In this document: in pieces, positions 19,533 to 30,064 of the stretch
Layout of the letters: each line of letters opens with the position of its first letter
How positions within the stretch are numbered: the first letter of the stretch is position 1
Made by a program: the position numbers and the translations under genes
NCBI RefSeq assembly: GCF_001724605.1
Contig: NZ_MEEX01000006.1
Span: 62,001 to 126,000, forward strand
DNA: 64,000 nt
Source of the DNA: Phenylobacterium sp. SCN 70-31
Lineage (GTDB): Bacteria > Pseudomonadota > Alphaproteobacteria > Caulobacterales > Caulobacteraceae
Direction of reading: 5' to 3'
Notes under the pieces: generated by a model
What the model was told of the DNA's origin: nothing
The model's input: only the letters and a program-made list of their open reading frames with translations
The model's database searches: none

Positions 19533-21902
19533 CTACCCGCGCAGCTTCGCGCCCACGGCCTTCTCGGCGGCGGTGACGATACGGGCGGACAGGGACTCGA
19601 TCTCACCATCCGTCAGGGTCTTGTCGCGCGGCTGGATGACCACCTCGATTCCCACGGACTTCTGTCCTTCGGGCACGCCGGCGCCGGCATAGACATCGAA
19701 GACGCGCGCCTCGGCGATGAGCGTCTTGTCCACGCCCAGCAGCGGCCGCACCAGATCGCCGGCCGGCGTTGCAGCGTCCACCAGGAAGGCGAAGTCGCGG
19801 CTGAGCGGCATGAGCGGCGAAAGCTCCAGCGCGGGCTTGGTCTTCACGCCCTTCTTCTTCGGCTCGGGAATGGCGTCCAGGGCGATCTCGAAGGCCAGCA
19901 TCGGCCCTTCTGCGTCGATCGCCTTGAGCACCGCCGGATGTAGTTCGCCGAACTCGGCGACCACCACCTTGGGGCCGAGTTGGAGCCGGGCCGAGCGGCC
20001 GGGATGCCACCAGGGCGCGTTCTGGCCCTGGACGATCTGGAGGGACGGCGCGCCCAGGTCGTCCAGCAGCGCCAGCAGGTCGGCCTTGAGCGCGAACAGC
20101 GGATCGCCGGCGGACTTGGCCCAGTGCCGGGCGCCGTGCGGCGCCAGCAGCGCGGTGACCGCCGTCCACTGGTCGGCCGGTTCGTCGCCGCGGAAGTTCG
20201 GACCCACCTCGAAGAGGGCGGCGTCGGGGAAGCCCTTGCGGGCGTTGCGGGCGGCCGCGTCGATCAGGTTCGGCAGCGCCGAGGGGCGCATGGTCGAGAG
20301 GTCGGATGCGATGGGGTTGGTCAGCACCAGCCGGGGATCGCCGCCGCCGAACAGCTTGGCCCAGGCCTCGCGCAGGAAGCTCCAGGTGACCGCTTCGGCG
20401 TAGCCGCGGGCCGCCAGGGCGCGGCGGGCGTCGCGCATCCGGCGCTGGCGCAGGGTGAGCACGCCGCCCGATGCGCGCGGCATCGGCGGAAGGGGCGTGG
20501 ACGGCAGGGCCTCGAAGCCCTCGATCCGCGCCACTTCCTCCACCAGGTCGGCCTTGCCCTCGACGTCGCGGCGCCAGGACGGCGGGGTCACGGCGTCGCC
20601 GTCCACGGCGAAACCCAGCCGGATCAGGATCTCGTCGATCCGGGCCGGCGTCACGTCCAGGCCCGACAGCTTCTTCACATAGGCTCTGTCGAAGACGATG
20701 GCCTCGGGCGGGGCGGGCGCGTGGCCAGCCACGCGGATCTCGGACGGCTCGCCGCCGCAGATGTCGAGGATCAGTTGCGTCGCCTGCTCCAGGCCGGAGA
20801 CGACCGACTGGGGATCGACGCCGCGGGCGAAGCGGTATTGGGCGTCCGAGGTGATCCCGAGCGAACGGCCGGCCTGGGCCGTGCGGATCGGGTCGAACCA
20901 GGCGCTTTCCACGAAGACGTCGGTGGTGTCTTCCAGCGACTTGGTGGACTCGCCGCCCATGACGCCGCCAAGGCCGATGGCGCCCGAGCCGTCGGCGATG
21001 ACGCAGACCTCGGGACCGACGGCATAGGTCTCGCCGTCGAGGGCCGCCAGCGTCTCGCCGTCCCGGCCCAGGCGGGCCTCGATGACCGGGCCAGTCAACT
21101 TCCTGGCGTCGTAGACGTGCAGCGGGCGCGCGCGGTCGTAGGAGATGAGATTGGTGACGTCGACCAGGGCGTTGATCGGGCGCAAGCCTACGCTGGCCAG
21201 CCGCTGCTGCAGCCATGCCGGCGAGGGACCGTTCTTCACGCCGCGGATCAGCCGGCCGGCGAAGACCGGACAGGCGTCGCCGTCGACGCGGATCTCGATG
21301 GGGCAGGGGAAGGCGCCCTTCACCGGCTGGACCGGGTCGGGCTTCAGCGTTCCCAGGCCGGCGGCGGCCAGGTCGCGGGCGATGCCGCGCACGCCCAGCC
21401 AGTCGGGCCGGTTGGGCGTGACCTCGAAGTCGATCACCGCCTCCAGGCCGAACGCCTCGGCGGCCGACACGCCTACGGCCAGGTCGTCGGACAGTTCGAC
21501 GATGCCGTCGGAGTCGTCGGCGACCTCCAGCTCCTTGGCCGAGCAGAGCATGCCGTTCGAGACCACGCCGCGGACAGGGCGGGCCTCCAGGGTGATCCCG
21601 CTGCCGGGCACATGGGCGCTGATCGGGGCATAGATGGTGGTCAGGCCCGCCCGCGCGTTCGGCGCGCCGCAGACGATCTCCAGCCGGCCGTCCTTCGTAT
21701 CGACCTGGCAGACCCGCAGCTTGTCGGCGTTGGGGTGCTGCGTCGCCTCGACGATCCTGGCGACCGTGAACGCCGCCAGCTTCTGGGCGGGGTTCTCGAC
21801 GTGTTCGACCTCGAGGCCGGCCATGGTCATGGCCGCGACGACCTGATCGACGCCGGCGTCGGTATCGAGGTGTTCCTTGAGCCAGGAGAGCGTGAACTTC
21901 AT
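19533..21902 (-). CDS. pheT: Phenylalanine--tRNA ligase beta subunit
   Basis: [26 protein letters not shown]/tRBD domain, B3/B4 and C-terminal FDX-ACB regions. Confidence 0.98.
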   Translation of the reverse strand: MKFTLSWLKEHLDTDAGVDQVVAAMTMAGLEVEHVENPAQKLAAFTVARIVEATQHPNADKLRVCQVDTKDGRLEIVCGAPNARAGLTTIYAPISAHVPGSGITLEARPVRGVVSNGMLCSAKELEVADDSDGIVELSDDLAVGVSAAEAFGLEAVIDFEVTPNRPDWLGVRGIARDLAAAGLGTLKPDPVQPVKGAFPCPIEIRVDGDACPVFAGRLIRGVKNGPSPAWLQQRLASVGLRPINALVDVTNLISYDRARPLHVYDARKLTGPVIEARLGRDGETLAALDGETYAVGPEVCVIADGSGAIGLGGVMGGESTKSLEDTTDVFVESAWFDPIRTAQAGRSLGITSDAQYRFARGVDPQSVVSGLEQATQLILDICGGEPSEIRVAGHAPAPPEAIVFDRAYVKKLSGLDVTPARIDEILIRLGFAVDGDAVTPPSWRRDVEGKADLVEEVARIEGFEALPSTPLPPMPRASGGVLTLRQRRMRDARRALAARGYAEAVTWSFLREAWAKLFGGGDPRLVLTNPIASDLSTMRPSALPNLIDAAARNARKGFPDAALFEVGPNFRGDEPADQWTAVTALLAPHGARHWAKSAGDPLFALKADLLALLDDLGAPSLQIVQGQNAPWWHPGRSARLQLGPKVVVAEFGELHPAVLKAIDAEGPMLAFEIALDAIPEPKKKGVKTKPALELSPLMPLSRDFAFLVDAATPAGDLVRPLLGVDKTLIAEARVFDVYAGAGVPEGQKSVGIEVVIQPRDKTLTDGEIESLSARIVTAAEKAVGAKLRG

Positions 21903-21914
21903 CGTGCGAGCTCG

Positions 21915-22050
21915 CTTGAGCCCTCTCCCCCCTGCGGGGAGAGGGTTGGGAGTGGGGGTGTCGGCGCTGGGGCTGGTTGAGCATCCCGCGCCGCCGGCGT
22001 GAGCCCCCCCCCCCCCGACCCCTCCCCGCAAGGGTGAGGGGAGGGCGCTC
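21915..22050. repeat. REP-like palindromic element with C13 tract (22004-22016)
   Basis: CCCTCTCCCC-cctgc-GGGGAGAGGG perfect stem (21921-21945); second CC-CTCCCC/GGGGAG-GG stem; C13 homopolymer between them. Confidence 0.8.
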
Positions 22051-22397
22051 TCGGGCGAGAAACCGCCGTTGCGGGTGAAATAGGCCTGGTGGCCGTCGCG
22101 CCAGTCCTCGAGGCAGGAGTCACCCTCGCCCTCGGCCTCGGCGAACGCCCAGGGCACGTCGCGGAAGCGCATCTGCTCCAGCGACGCGGTCTCGACGACC
22201 GCGCGCGGTCGCCCGGCGCCGTCCTTCACGACCATGCGCTTGCCCACATGGGTCTGCTGGCCGTCGGCGACCGACCAGCAGGTGGCCGTCTTCGCGCCCG
22301 CCAGCACGAAGCCCAGCAAACGGTCGGCCATCTCCGGGCTATCGCCGAACGCGAAGCTCTCCAGCGACCGCCAGTCCTGAACGGGGGCTTCGGTCAC
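22051..22397 (-). CDS. ASCH domain protein, 3' end interrupted by REP-like element; open frame runs on in frame into pheT
   Basis: GTG start overlapping pheS stop (GTGA); [65 protein letters not shown] then repeat-encoded residues. Confidence 0.75.
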
Positions 22398-23503
22398 GAC
22401 AGCCCCGTCGCCGGGTTCGGGGCCTGGAAGGCCGAGAAGCCGAAGTGCTCCAGCCAGCGGACGTCGCTGGCGAACATGTCGCGCAGGTCGGGCATGCCGT
22501 ACTTCAGCATCCCCAGCCGATCGACGCCGAAGCCGAACGCGAAGCCCTGCCACTGGTCCGGGTCGAGGCCGCAGTTCCGCAGCACGTTGGGATGCACCAT
22601 CCCGCAGCCCACGATCTCCATCCAGTCGGCGCCCTGGCCGATCTTCACGTCGCCGCCCGAGCGGTCGCAGCGCACGTCCATCTCGGCGCTGGGCTCGGTG
22701 AACGGGAAGTGGTGCGGCCGGAACCGCGTCTCGACCACCGGCGTCTCGAAGTAGCGGGCGATGAACTGGTCCAGCGTCCACTTCAGGTGGCCCATGTGGA
22801 TGTCGCGGTCGATGACCAGGCCTTCGAGCTGGTGGAACATCGGCGTGTGGGTGGCGTCGGAATCCGAGCGATAGGTGCGGCCCGGCACGATCACCCGGAT
22901 CGGCGGCTCCTGGCCGCCGGCGATCCAGGACGGGAGCTTCTCGTTGAGCCGCTGCATCACGCGCACCTGGACGGGGCTGGTGTGGGTGCGCAGGACCTTG
23001 CGCTCGCCCTTTTCGTTCACGGGCAGCCAGAAGGTGTCGTGCATCTCCCGGGCGGGATGCTTCGGCGGGAAGTTGAGCGCGGTGAAATTGTGGAAGTCGT
23101 CCTCGATGTCGGGCCCCTCGGCGAGCGAGAAGCCCATCTCGGCGAAGACGGCGATCATCTCGTCCATGACCTGCATGGTGGGATGCACCCGCCCGCGCCG
23201 CTCGGGCGGCGGCGGCAGGGAGAGATCCACGCGCTCGGAGGCGAGGCGCGCATCCAGCTCGGCGGTCTCGAGGGCGGCCCTGCGGCGGGCGATGTGGGCG
23301 GCGACCTCGTCGCGCAGGCCGTTGATCTTCGGCCCCTGCTCGCGGCGTTCGTCGGGGCTCATCTTGCCGAGCGACTTCAGCAGTTCGGAGATGGTCCCGG
23401 TCTTGCCCAGGGCCTCGACGCGGATGGCGTCCAGGGTGGCGAGGTCCGCGGCGGCGGCGATCCGTTCGTCCAGCGTGCGCGCGAGTTCGGAATAGTCGGT
23501 CAT
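22394..23503 (-). CDS. pheS: Phenylalanine--tRNA ligase alpha subunit
   Basis: [57 protein letters not shown]. Confidence 0.98.
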   Translation of the reverse strand: MTDYSELARTLDERIAAAADLATLDAIRVEALGKTGTISELLKSLGKMSPDERREQGPKINGLRDEVAAHIARRRAALETAELDARLASERVDLSLPPPPERRGRVHPTMQVMDEMIAVFAEMGFSLAEGPDIEDDFHNFTALNFPPKHPAREMHDTFWLPVNEKGERKVLRTHTSPVQVRVMQRLNEKLPSWIAGGQEPPIRVIVPGRTYRSDSDATHTPMFHQLEGLVIDRDIHMGHLKWTLDQFIARYFETPVVETRFRPHHFPFTEPSAEMDVRCDRSGGDVKIGQGADWMEIVGCGMVHPNVLRNCGLDPDQWQGFAFGFGVDRLGMLKYGMPDLRDMFASDVRWLEHFGFSAFQAPNPATGLS

Positions 23504-23559
23504 GGGACGCTCGTCCTAGATGACGTTGGTGTGGAGTGGAACCCGCTCCTCGCCCCAAC

Positions 23560-23676
23560 CGAAGAGTTCGGAGGAGGGGGAGGGGGTGTCCGGCGGCGGA
23601 CGCTGAGCTCCCGGCCTCGCGCCCCCTCCGTCGGCTTCGCCGCCACCTCCCCCGTCGCCTGCGCGACGGGGGAGGA
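23560..23676. repeat. REP-like palindromic intergenic element
   Basis: CCTCCCCCGTCGC-ctgc-GCGACGGGGGAGG 13-bp perfect stem (23646-23675) plus upstream GGAGGGGGAGGGGG/CCCCCTCC pairing. Confidence 0.7.
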
Positions 23677-23686
23677 GCGAGCAGCA

Positions 23687-23720
23687 AAAAGCCCTCCGGC
23701 GGTTCGGCCGGAGGGCTTTT
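23687..23720 (-). terminator. Rho-independent terminator of rpmI-rplT
   Basis: AAAAGCCCTCCGGC-ggttcg-GCCGGAGGGCTTTT. Confidence 0.92.
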
Positions 23721-23753
23721 CAGAAACAGTCGGATCGAATGATCCGCAGCTCC

Positions 23754-24110
23754 TTAAGCCAGCGCGGCGCGAACCTTGTCGGCGATGGCCTTGAAAGCGG
23801 TCGGGTCGGCGCCGGCGACGTCGGCGAGGACCTTGCGGTCGATCTCGATCCCGGCCTTCTCAAGGCCGTGAATAAACTGCGAGTAGGTGAAGCCTTCCAG
23901 GCGCGCCGCGGCGTTGATCCGCTGGATCCACAGCGAACGGAAGTTGCGCTTGCGAACCTTGCGGTCGCGGTAGGCGTACTGGCCGGCACGGTCCACGGCC
24001 GCCTTGGCGGTGCGGATGGTGTTCTTGCGGCGCCCGTAGAAGCCCTTGGCCTGCTCGAGAACCTTCTTGTGCTTGGCGTGGGCGACGACGCCCCTTTTGA
24101 CGCGAGCCAT
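23754..24110 (-). CDS. rplT: 50S ribosomal protein L20
   Basis: [51 protein letters not shown]. Confidence 0.99.
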   Translation of the reverse strand: MARVKRGVVAHAKHKKVLEQAKGFYGRRKNTIRTAKAAVDRAGQYAYRDRKVRKRNFRSLWIQRINAAARLEGFTYSQFIHGLEKAGIEIDRKVLADVAGADPTAFKAIADKVRAALA

Positions 24111-24123
24111 CTGTCAGTTCTCC

Positions 24124-24324
24124 TTAGAGGCCGTAGGGGAGCCAGAGCTTGATGATCTTGGCGTCGGCCTCGCTCATCACCTTGGTCCCGCGGTTCTGAC
24201 GGATGTACTTGCCGTTGTGGCTGATGAGGCGGTGGCGCTTGCCGGCGACGCCGGCCTTCAGCTTTCCAGACGCCGTCATCTTGAAGCGCTTTTTCACGCC
24301 CGACTTGGTCTTCAGTTTCGGCAT
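24124..24324 (-). CDS. rpmI: 50S ribosomal protein L35
   Basis: [33 protein letters not shown]. Confidence 0.99.
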   Translation of the reverse strand: MPKLKTKSGVKKRFKMTASGKLKAGVAGKRHRLISHNGKYIRQNRGTKVMSEADAKIIKLWLPYGL

Positions 24325-24497
24325 TTCACTCGGAGTTCGAAAACCCCGTCCTCTGGTCGTGTTGATGAACTGCCATGGCATGCCTTGGGGCCAGGCGGTT
24401 CCGAAGGGGCGGGCTAGTAGCGGAAAGGCCCGTGAAAGGCAAGGCTGAGGGACGACAGGGCGCCAAAAGCCAGGGCGCCGGCGGGTCGGCCCGCGAC

Positions 24498-24854
24498 TCA
24501 GGCTGCGCCGACGGTCCCCAACACCTGCTGCAGGCGGGTGAGTTCATCGGCCTCGGGCAGCCAGGGCTGTTCGCCCACCTTCTGGGAGCCGGGCATGGCC
24601 TCGTCGAGCACCAGGGAGCGGACCCCCCAGGTGTCGTGCAGTTCGCGCGCCAGTTCCTCGGCGTCGCGCCGGCCGGTCAGGGGATGGGTGACGATGGCCA
24701 TGCTGGGCGAGGTCTGGGCGGCGAGCGCCAGGGCCACGCTGGCCTGGGTGACCGGCCCCACCACGCTGGCGCCCTTGTCGTGCAGCTTGCCGATGAGGTC
24801 GCTGGCATAGGCCTCGTCGTTGCAGACCACGAGAATGGCGCCGAGGTTGTTCAT
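24498..24854 (-). CDS. Receiver-like (pseudo-REC) domain protein
   Basis: [39 protein letters not shown] resembles REC domains; acceptor Asp position not evident. Confidence 0.6.
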   Translation of the reverse strand: MNNLGAILVVCNDEAYASDLIGKLHDKGASVVGPVTQASVALALAAQTSPSMAIVTHPLTGRRDAEELARELHDTWGVRSLVLDEAMPGSQKVGEQPWLPEADELTRLQQVLGTVGAA

Positions 24855-24965
24855 CCGATGTCGTCTCCTGATCGATGGGCGCACTAGATAGCGTCCGCCC
24901 GCCGGCCTGCGCGAGACCCCCAGCTTGACGATTGCGTGAGCGGGCGTGGCTCAGGCCAACGGCGC

Positions 24966-26168
24966 TCAGGCCAGGCGTGGCGCTCGCCGGATGACGCTGC
25001 GGGCCAGCCACAACGCCGGCAGGATCAGCAGCGCCGAAGCTGCAAAGGGCGCGCCGGGCGAGACCGTAGAGAAGAGCTGGCCGGCGCCCACCGGACCGCC
25101 GATGCGGGCCAGCGCCATGCCGCTCATGTTGAGGCCCAGCATCTCGCCCTGCCGGTCTGCGGGCGCGGCGCGAGAGATCAGGGCCGAGACGTTCGGAAAG
25201 CAGATCGACTGGCCCACGCACACGAAGGCGAACCCCACCATGGCCATCGGCCAGTTCGGCGAGAGCCACTGGGTCGCGAGCCCGATCCCCATCAGAGCGA
25301 GCCCGGCCGCCAGCGTTCGCGCTTCACCGAACGCCCGGGCCATCCAGCCGGACAGCCATCCCTGGCACACCGCGCCCAGCAGGCCGATGACCATGAAGGC
25401 CAGGCCAATCTCGCGCGGGCCCCAGCCGAACCGCGCCTCGGTCCACAGGCCGTAGGTGGCCTCGATCCCGGCGAAGCCTGCCATCACGATGAAGCTGATC
25501 AGCAGCATGCGGCTGACGATCGGGTCCGCGGTGGCCTCGTGAAGTCCGGCCAGGCGGCCCCGGCGCGTGGTCGGCCCGCGCGGCGCGGCGCGGTGTTCGC
25601 GGACGAACAGCAGCACCGCAAGGGCGGAGGCGAAGGTGAAGCCCGCCGCGGCCAGGAGGGGTAGCTGGAAGCCCAGGGCGCCGCGTTCGGGCTGAGCCAG
25701 GAGGCCGCCGATGGCGGGGCCCATGACGAAGCCGGCGCTGAACGCGGCGCCCATGATCCCCATGCGGCCGGCGCGCTTGTCGGGCGGGGTGATATCGGCC
25801 AGGGCGCCTTGCAGCGTCGAGATATTGCCGGCGAAGACGCCGGTCAGGAAGCGGATGGCGAACGCCCAGCCGATGTTCGGGGCGAACGCCAGCGCCGCGT
25901 AGCTGACGCCTACGGCCGTGATGGTGATCAGCAGCACCGGCCTCCGGCCGATCCGGTCCGAGAGGCGGCCCCAGAACGGTTCGCCCAGGAACTGGCCGAA
26001 CGAAAAGGCCGAGAAGAGCAGGGTGATCTGCCAGGCCGGAGCGTCGAACGCCTTGGCGAAGAAAGGCAGGAGCGGGATGACCAGGCCGAAGCCCGCGATC
26101 ATCAGGAAGATCACCGACAGCAGGACCGCCAGGGCTCGCCGTTCTTCATTGCGGGCGGGCTGGCTCAT
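24966..26168 (-). CDS. MFS transporter, TetA-like
   Basis: PLLPFFAKAFDAPAWQITLLFSAFSFGQFLGEPFWGRLSDRIGRRPVL. Confidence 0.92.
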   Translation of the reverse strand: MSQPARNEERRALAVLLSVIFLMIAGFGLVIPLLPFFAKAFDAPAWQITLLFSAFSFGQFLGEPFWGRLSDRIGRRPVLLITITAVGVSYAALAFAPNIGWAFAIRFLTGVFAGNISTLQGALADITPPDKRAGRMGIMGAAFSAGFVMGPAIGGLLAQPERGALGFQLPLLAAAGFTFASALAVLLFVREHRAAPRGPTTRRGRLAGLHEATADPIVSRMLLISFIVMAGFAGIEATYGLWTEARFGWGPREIGLAFMVIGLLGAVCQGWLSGWMARAFGEARTLAAGLALMGIGLATQWLSPNWPMAMVGFAFVCVGQSICFPNVSALISRAAPADRQGEMLGLNMSGMALARIGGPVGAGQLFSTVSPGAPFAASALLILPALWLARSVIRRAPRLA

Positions 26169-27400
26169 GGCGACGGGCTCGGCTGCGTCGCGCGCCAGGC
26201 CGTCGCTCTCCGACCCGCGGCCAGGGCCAGCCATATGGCCGGAACGACCACGAGGGCGCCCTGGAAGAACGGCGCGTGGATGCTGAGTCCCGCGAAACTC
26301 AGCCCCGCGCACAGCGGTCCCGCGACGCGCGCCAGGGCGCCGGTGGCGTTGTTCAGTCCCAGGATCTGTCCCTGCCTGTGGGGATCGGCGGTCTCGGAGA
26401 TCATCGCGCTGACGTTCGGCCATGCGACGGACTGGCCGCACGCCGACAGCGACATCAGGACGATGGTCATGGTCCCGCTGGCGGAGAACGGCTGCAAACC
26501 GATGCAGATCACGGTGATCGCCATGCCGATGGCCAGCATGGGCGCCTGGCCGAAGCGTTCGGACAGCGGGCCGGTCAGCAGGAGCTGAGTGAACGCGGAC
26601 GCGATTCCCACGAACATGAAGGCCCATCCGATCTCGCGCGGACCCCAGCCGTAGCGCTCCTGCGCCCACAGGCCGAAGATCGACTCGATGCCGGTGAAGG
26701 CGAAACCCACCAGGAATGTCACAAGCATGAGCCGTCCGATCACGGGATGCCGCACGGCTTCGCCGGTCGCAGCCCAGCGATTGGGGCGGTAGCTGTTGGT
26801 CAGGTCGCGCTGGCGGCTCTCGCGGATGAACGCCAGGATGAACAGCGCCGAGGTCAGGAACAGTCCGGCGGAGATGAAGAGCGGAAGCTGGAACCCGATC
26901 GGCCCGAGCGACGGCTTGGCGAACACGCCGCCCAGGAATGGGCCGACGATCAGGCCCACGTTCCACGCCGCTCCCATCCAGCTCATGGCGCGGGTCCGGC
27001 GCTCGGGCGGCGTGACGTCGGCGATATAGCCCTGGATGATCGAGCCGTTGCCGCTGAACAGGCCGCCCGCCAGCCGGATGACGAACGCGATCCAGGCGTT
27101 CGGCGCAAACGCCAGCGCCAGGTAGCAGAGCCCGTTGGCGCAGATGGTCATGATCAGGAGCGGCTTGCGGCCGTACTTGTCCGACATCCGGCCCCAGAAC
27201 GGTTCGCCGATGAAGGTGCCGACCGAGAACGCGGAGAAGATCAGCGCGATCTGCCAGGGAGAGGCGTCGAACGATTTCGCGTAGAAGGGCAGCAACGGGA
27301 CGATGATCCCGAAGCCCAGCATGTTCAGGAAGATGATCCCGATCAGCGACAGCGCGGCCCAGCGGGGCGGCGCCGCCTCCGGGGATGCGGTCGGTGTCAT
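26165..27400 (-). CDS. MFS transporter, TetA-like (tandem paralogue)
   Basis: PLLPFYAKSFDASPWQIALIFSAFSVGTFIGEPFWGRMSDKYGRKPLL; overlaps downstream gene by 4 bp. Confidence 0.92.
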   Translation of the reverse strand: MTPTASPEAAPPRWAALSLIGIIFLNMLGFGIIVPLLPFYAKSFDASPWQIALIFSAFSVGTFIGEPFWGRMSDKYGRKPLLIMTICANGLCYLALAFAPNAWIAFVIRLAGGLFSGNGSIIQGYIADVTPPERRTRAMSWMGAAWNVGLIVGPFLGGVFAKPSLGPIGFQLPLFISAGLFLTSALFILAFIRESRQRDLTNSYRPNRWAATGEAVRHPVIGRLMLVTFLVGFAFTGIESIFGLWAQERYGWGPREIGWAFMFVGIASAFTQLLLTGPLSERFGQAPMLAIGMAITVICIGLQPFSASGTMTIVLMSLSACGQSVAWPNVSAMISETADPHRQGQILGLNNATGALARVAGPLCAGLSFAGLSIHAPFFQGALVVVPAIWLALAAGRRATAWRATQPSPSP

Positions 27401-27550
27401 GTGAACGGTGTTAAGCCGCGTCCGGCCACGCGGGCAACCGCGACGCGAGCCGCGAGCGCCGATCCCGGTCCGGCCGTTGGTTCGGCGCAACAGTCGCGCG
27501 GGACGGTCCGCCCGGGAGTCCGTTGAGAGGGGAGCCCGCGAGCCGGGAGT

Positions 27551-28438
27551 CTAAGGGTTCTGCTTCTTCAGTTCGGCTCGGAACACCGCTTCCTGCTGGG
27601 CGTAGAAGGCCTTGCAGCCGACTGGATCGACGAAGGCGTCGGCCTTGCCCGCGTCCAGGGCCTTGCGTTTGGCGTCCATGCCGAAGAAGCGGCCGTGGGA
27701 GCCCAGGAACACCTCGCAGGGCAGGGCCCTCCAGGTGCCGAAGCTCTTCTCGTAGGCCGCCGTGATGCCGGGATAGGTCTCGGTCTTGCCCAGCTTGTAG
27801 CCCGGCAGCACGCTGGACGAGCAGTGGACGAGGGCCTGACGCACCTTGCCCGCCACCGTGACCGGGAAGGTCCAGGTGGTGCAGCCGGCCGTGTGTCCGC
27901 CGGTGACGTGGGCCGTCAGCGTCCATCCGCCCAGCGTGACCTTGTCGCCGTCGTTCAGCGTGCGGGCCACGGGGACGGGCTCGTACTCGAACGGCTTGCC
28001 CTTCAGGAAGGGATCCCCCTTGCCGCCGGCGGCGATGATGGGACCGTCCGCGGCGCTGGCGTACAGGCGGGCGTCCGGCGCGGCCTTGCGGATTTCGGCG
28101 AGTCCGGCGGCGTGGTCGAAGTGCTGATGCGAGTTGAGCAGGATCTTCACCTGGGCCGGATCGAAGCCCAGGGCGCGGATGTTTCCGACGACCTGGCGGC
28201 CCACGGCCTGGTCGCCGCCGTCGAGCACGATCAGACCCGCCTTGGTGGCGATGAGATAGGCCGCATAGTCGCTTCCGCCCACATAGTAGAGACCCTCGCC
28301 GATCCTGAACGGCCCGACGGGAGCGTTGCGCGGGGCTTCCCGAGGCTGGGCCGCCGCCGGCGAAGGGAGGGCGGTGGAAACGAAGACGGCCGCTGCGAGA
28401 GCGGCCGTTCCGGAAACCAGAGGCTGGCGGGCGCGCAC
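27551..28438 (-). CDS. Subclass B3 metallo-beta-lactamase-like hydrolase
   Basis: Signal peptide; HQHFDH, GGHTAGCTTW, GSHGRFF give the zinc ligands expected for B3 enzymes; GTG start. Confidence 0.82.
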   Translation of the reverse strand: MRARQPLVSGTAALAAAVFVSTALPSPAAAQPREAPRNAPVGPFRIGEGLYYVGGSDYAAYLIATKAGLIVLDGGDQAVGRQVVGNIRALGFDPAQVKILLNSHQHFDHAAGLAEIRKAAPDARLYASAADGPIIAAGGKGDPFLKGKPFEYEPVPVARTLNDGDKVTLGGWTLTAHVTGGHTAGCTTWTFPVTVAGKVRQALVHCSSSVLPGYKLGKTETYPGITAAYEKSFGTWRALPCEVFLGSHGRFFGMDAKRKALDAGKADAFVDPVGCKAFYAQQEAVFRAELKKQNP

Positions 28439-28959
28439 TACCGCGGCGCCAGGATCATGATCATCTGGCGCCCCTCCATGCGGGGCTCGTACTCCACCTT
28501 GGCGATGGGCTCGAAGTCGGCCTTGACCTTCTGGAGTAGCTTCATCCCCAGTTCGGGGTGGGCGAGTTCGCGACCACGGAAGCGCAGGGTGATCTTCACC
28601 TTGTCGCCTTCTTCGAAAAACCGATGCATCGACCGGGCCTTCACGTCGTAGTCGTGATCATCGATGTTGGGACGGAGCTTGATTTCCTTGAGCTCTACGA
28701 CCTTCTGTTTCTTGCGCGCCTCGTTCTTCTTCTTTTGTTCCTGGAACTTGAACTTGCCGTAATCCAGGATCTTGCACACGGGCGGATCCGCGTTGGGCAC
28801 GATTTCGACCAGATCGAGGCCTGCCTCCTCGGCGGCTTCGATGGCGGCGGACGTGGGCATCACACCCTGCTTCTCACCGTGCTGGTCGATGAGGAGGACG
28901 CGGGGCACGCGGATGTCTTGGTTCATGCGCGGCCCTTCCTTGACGGGCGGCGCTTGCAT
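28438..28959 (-). CDS. infC: Translation initiation factor IF-3
   Basis: [63 protein letters not shown]. Confidence 0.98.
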   Translation of the reverse strand: MQAPPVKEGPRMNQDIRVPRVLLIDQHGEKQGVMPTSAAIEAAEEAGLDLVEIVPNADPPVCKILDYGKFKFQEQKKKNEARKKQKVVELKEIKLRPNIDDHDYDVKARSMHRFFEEGDKVKITLRFRGRELAHPELGMKLLQKVKADFEPIAKVEYEPRMEGRQMIMILAPR

Positions 28960-29065
28960 GGGGCGGCGAATAGGCAGGGCTCCTAGGTCGTTACAACGCA
29001 AAAACGCCGGGACGCTTCGAGCGCTCCGGTCGCTAAGTCGAATATGAGCCAGCCGCGGTCCACTA

Positions 29066-30064
29066 TCAAGGCGCGAGCGCGCCCTGCCGTGCGAGCGGCG
29101 GAACAAGGGCCTGCGCGGCTTGCGCCACCTGGGCCACGGCGAGGTCGGAGAGGTCGTCGGCCCGCAGGATCGCCACCCGCCCGCGCGGGGCGGAGAGGGC
29201 CGGATCCGAAGCTTTCGAGAACAGCACGATCGTGGGGGCTCCCGCCGCCGCGGCCAGATGGAGCGGTCCGGTGTCGTTGCCGACCGCCAGCGCGGCGCGG
29301 GCCCCCAGCGCGGCGACCGCGGCGAAGTCCGTGCGGCCGGTCAGATCGCGCGCCCTCGGGGTGGTGCGCTGGATCGTGTGCGCCAGATCGGTCTCCTGCG
29401 GCCCGCCTATGATGACGATGTCGAAGCCGCGGCCGTAGAGGATGCGCGCCAGCTCGGAATAGCGCTCCACCGGCCAGCGCTTGTCCATTCGGTGGGCCGA
29501 CCCGCCCGGTACGAACAGCACATAGGGTCGAGGCCGGTTGGCGCCCGGCGTCGACCGCGCGGTCGCGGAGCCCTTGAGGATCCAGGACAGGTCGGGCGGC
29601 GGCGCGGAGCCGGGCTCGGTCGGCGCGTCGGGCCAGATGCCGGCGTGCATGAGCTGGTCCGCCTGTCGCTCCAGGGTGTGCATCCTGTCGCGGTCGGGAT
29701 TGCGGTGCGGCATCGAGCAGCCGAAGGCGACGCCCGACCAGGCCGGCGGGCCGGGGCGAAGAGCCTGGAAAATCCGGTTCGATTGTGAGGAAGTCTGCAA
29801 GTCGTAGACCCGCTCGAAGCCCGCAGCCTTCAGCCGGCGCCGGAGATCCAGCCACGCCGCGAGACCTTGGGGCCGCCCGCCCGTATCGACGGCGTTGAAG
29901 TAGGGGCAGCTTCGGGCCAGGGCTTCGAATGGCGGCGTGGTGAGCAGTGTGATGTGGGCCTTGGGGTGGGCCTCGCGGATCTTTTTCATGGCGGCCAGGG
30001 CCAGCACGAAATCGCCGAGGGCCGACAGCTTGATCACCAGGATGCGCGCTATGTTGCGGGGCAT
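29066..30064 (-). CDS. Glycosyltransferase family 9 (heptosyltransferase-like)
   Basis: [56 protein letters not shown]. Confidence 0.93.
   Translation of the reverse strand: MPRNIARILVIKLSALGDFVLALAAMKKIREAHPKAHITLLTTPPFEALARSCPYFNAVDTGGRPQGLAAWLDLRRRLKAAGFERVYDLQTSSQSNRIFQALRPGPPAWSGVAFGCSMPHRNPDRDRMHTLERQADQLMHAGIWPDAPTEPGSAPPPDLSWILKGSATARSTPGANRPRPYVLFVPGGSAHRMDKRWPVERYSELARILYGRGFDIVIIGGPQETDLAHTIQRTTPRARDLTGRTDFAAVAALGARAALAVGNDTGPLHLAAAAGAPTIVLFSKASDPALSAPRGRVAILRADDLSDLAVAQVAQAAQALVPPLARQGALAP

Noticed and set aside
19980-21980. 666-aa plus-strand ORF antisense to pheT
   Set aside because: Shadow ORF opposite a clear essential gene
19533-23687. Single 1384-aa protein
   Set aside because: The first ~430 codons are the wrong frame of pheS; only the ASCH-to-pheT part is a genuine continuous frame and is reported separately
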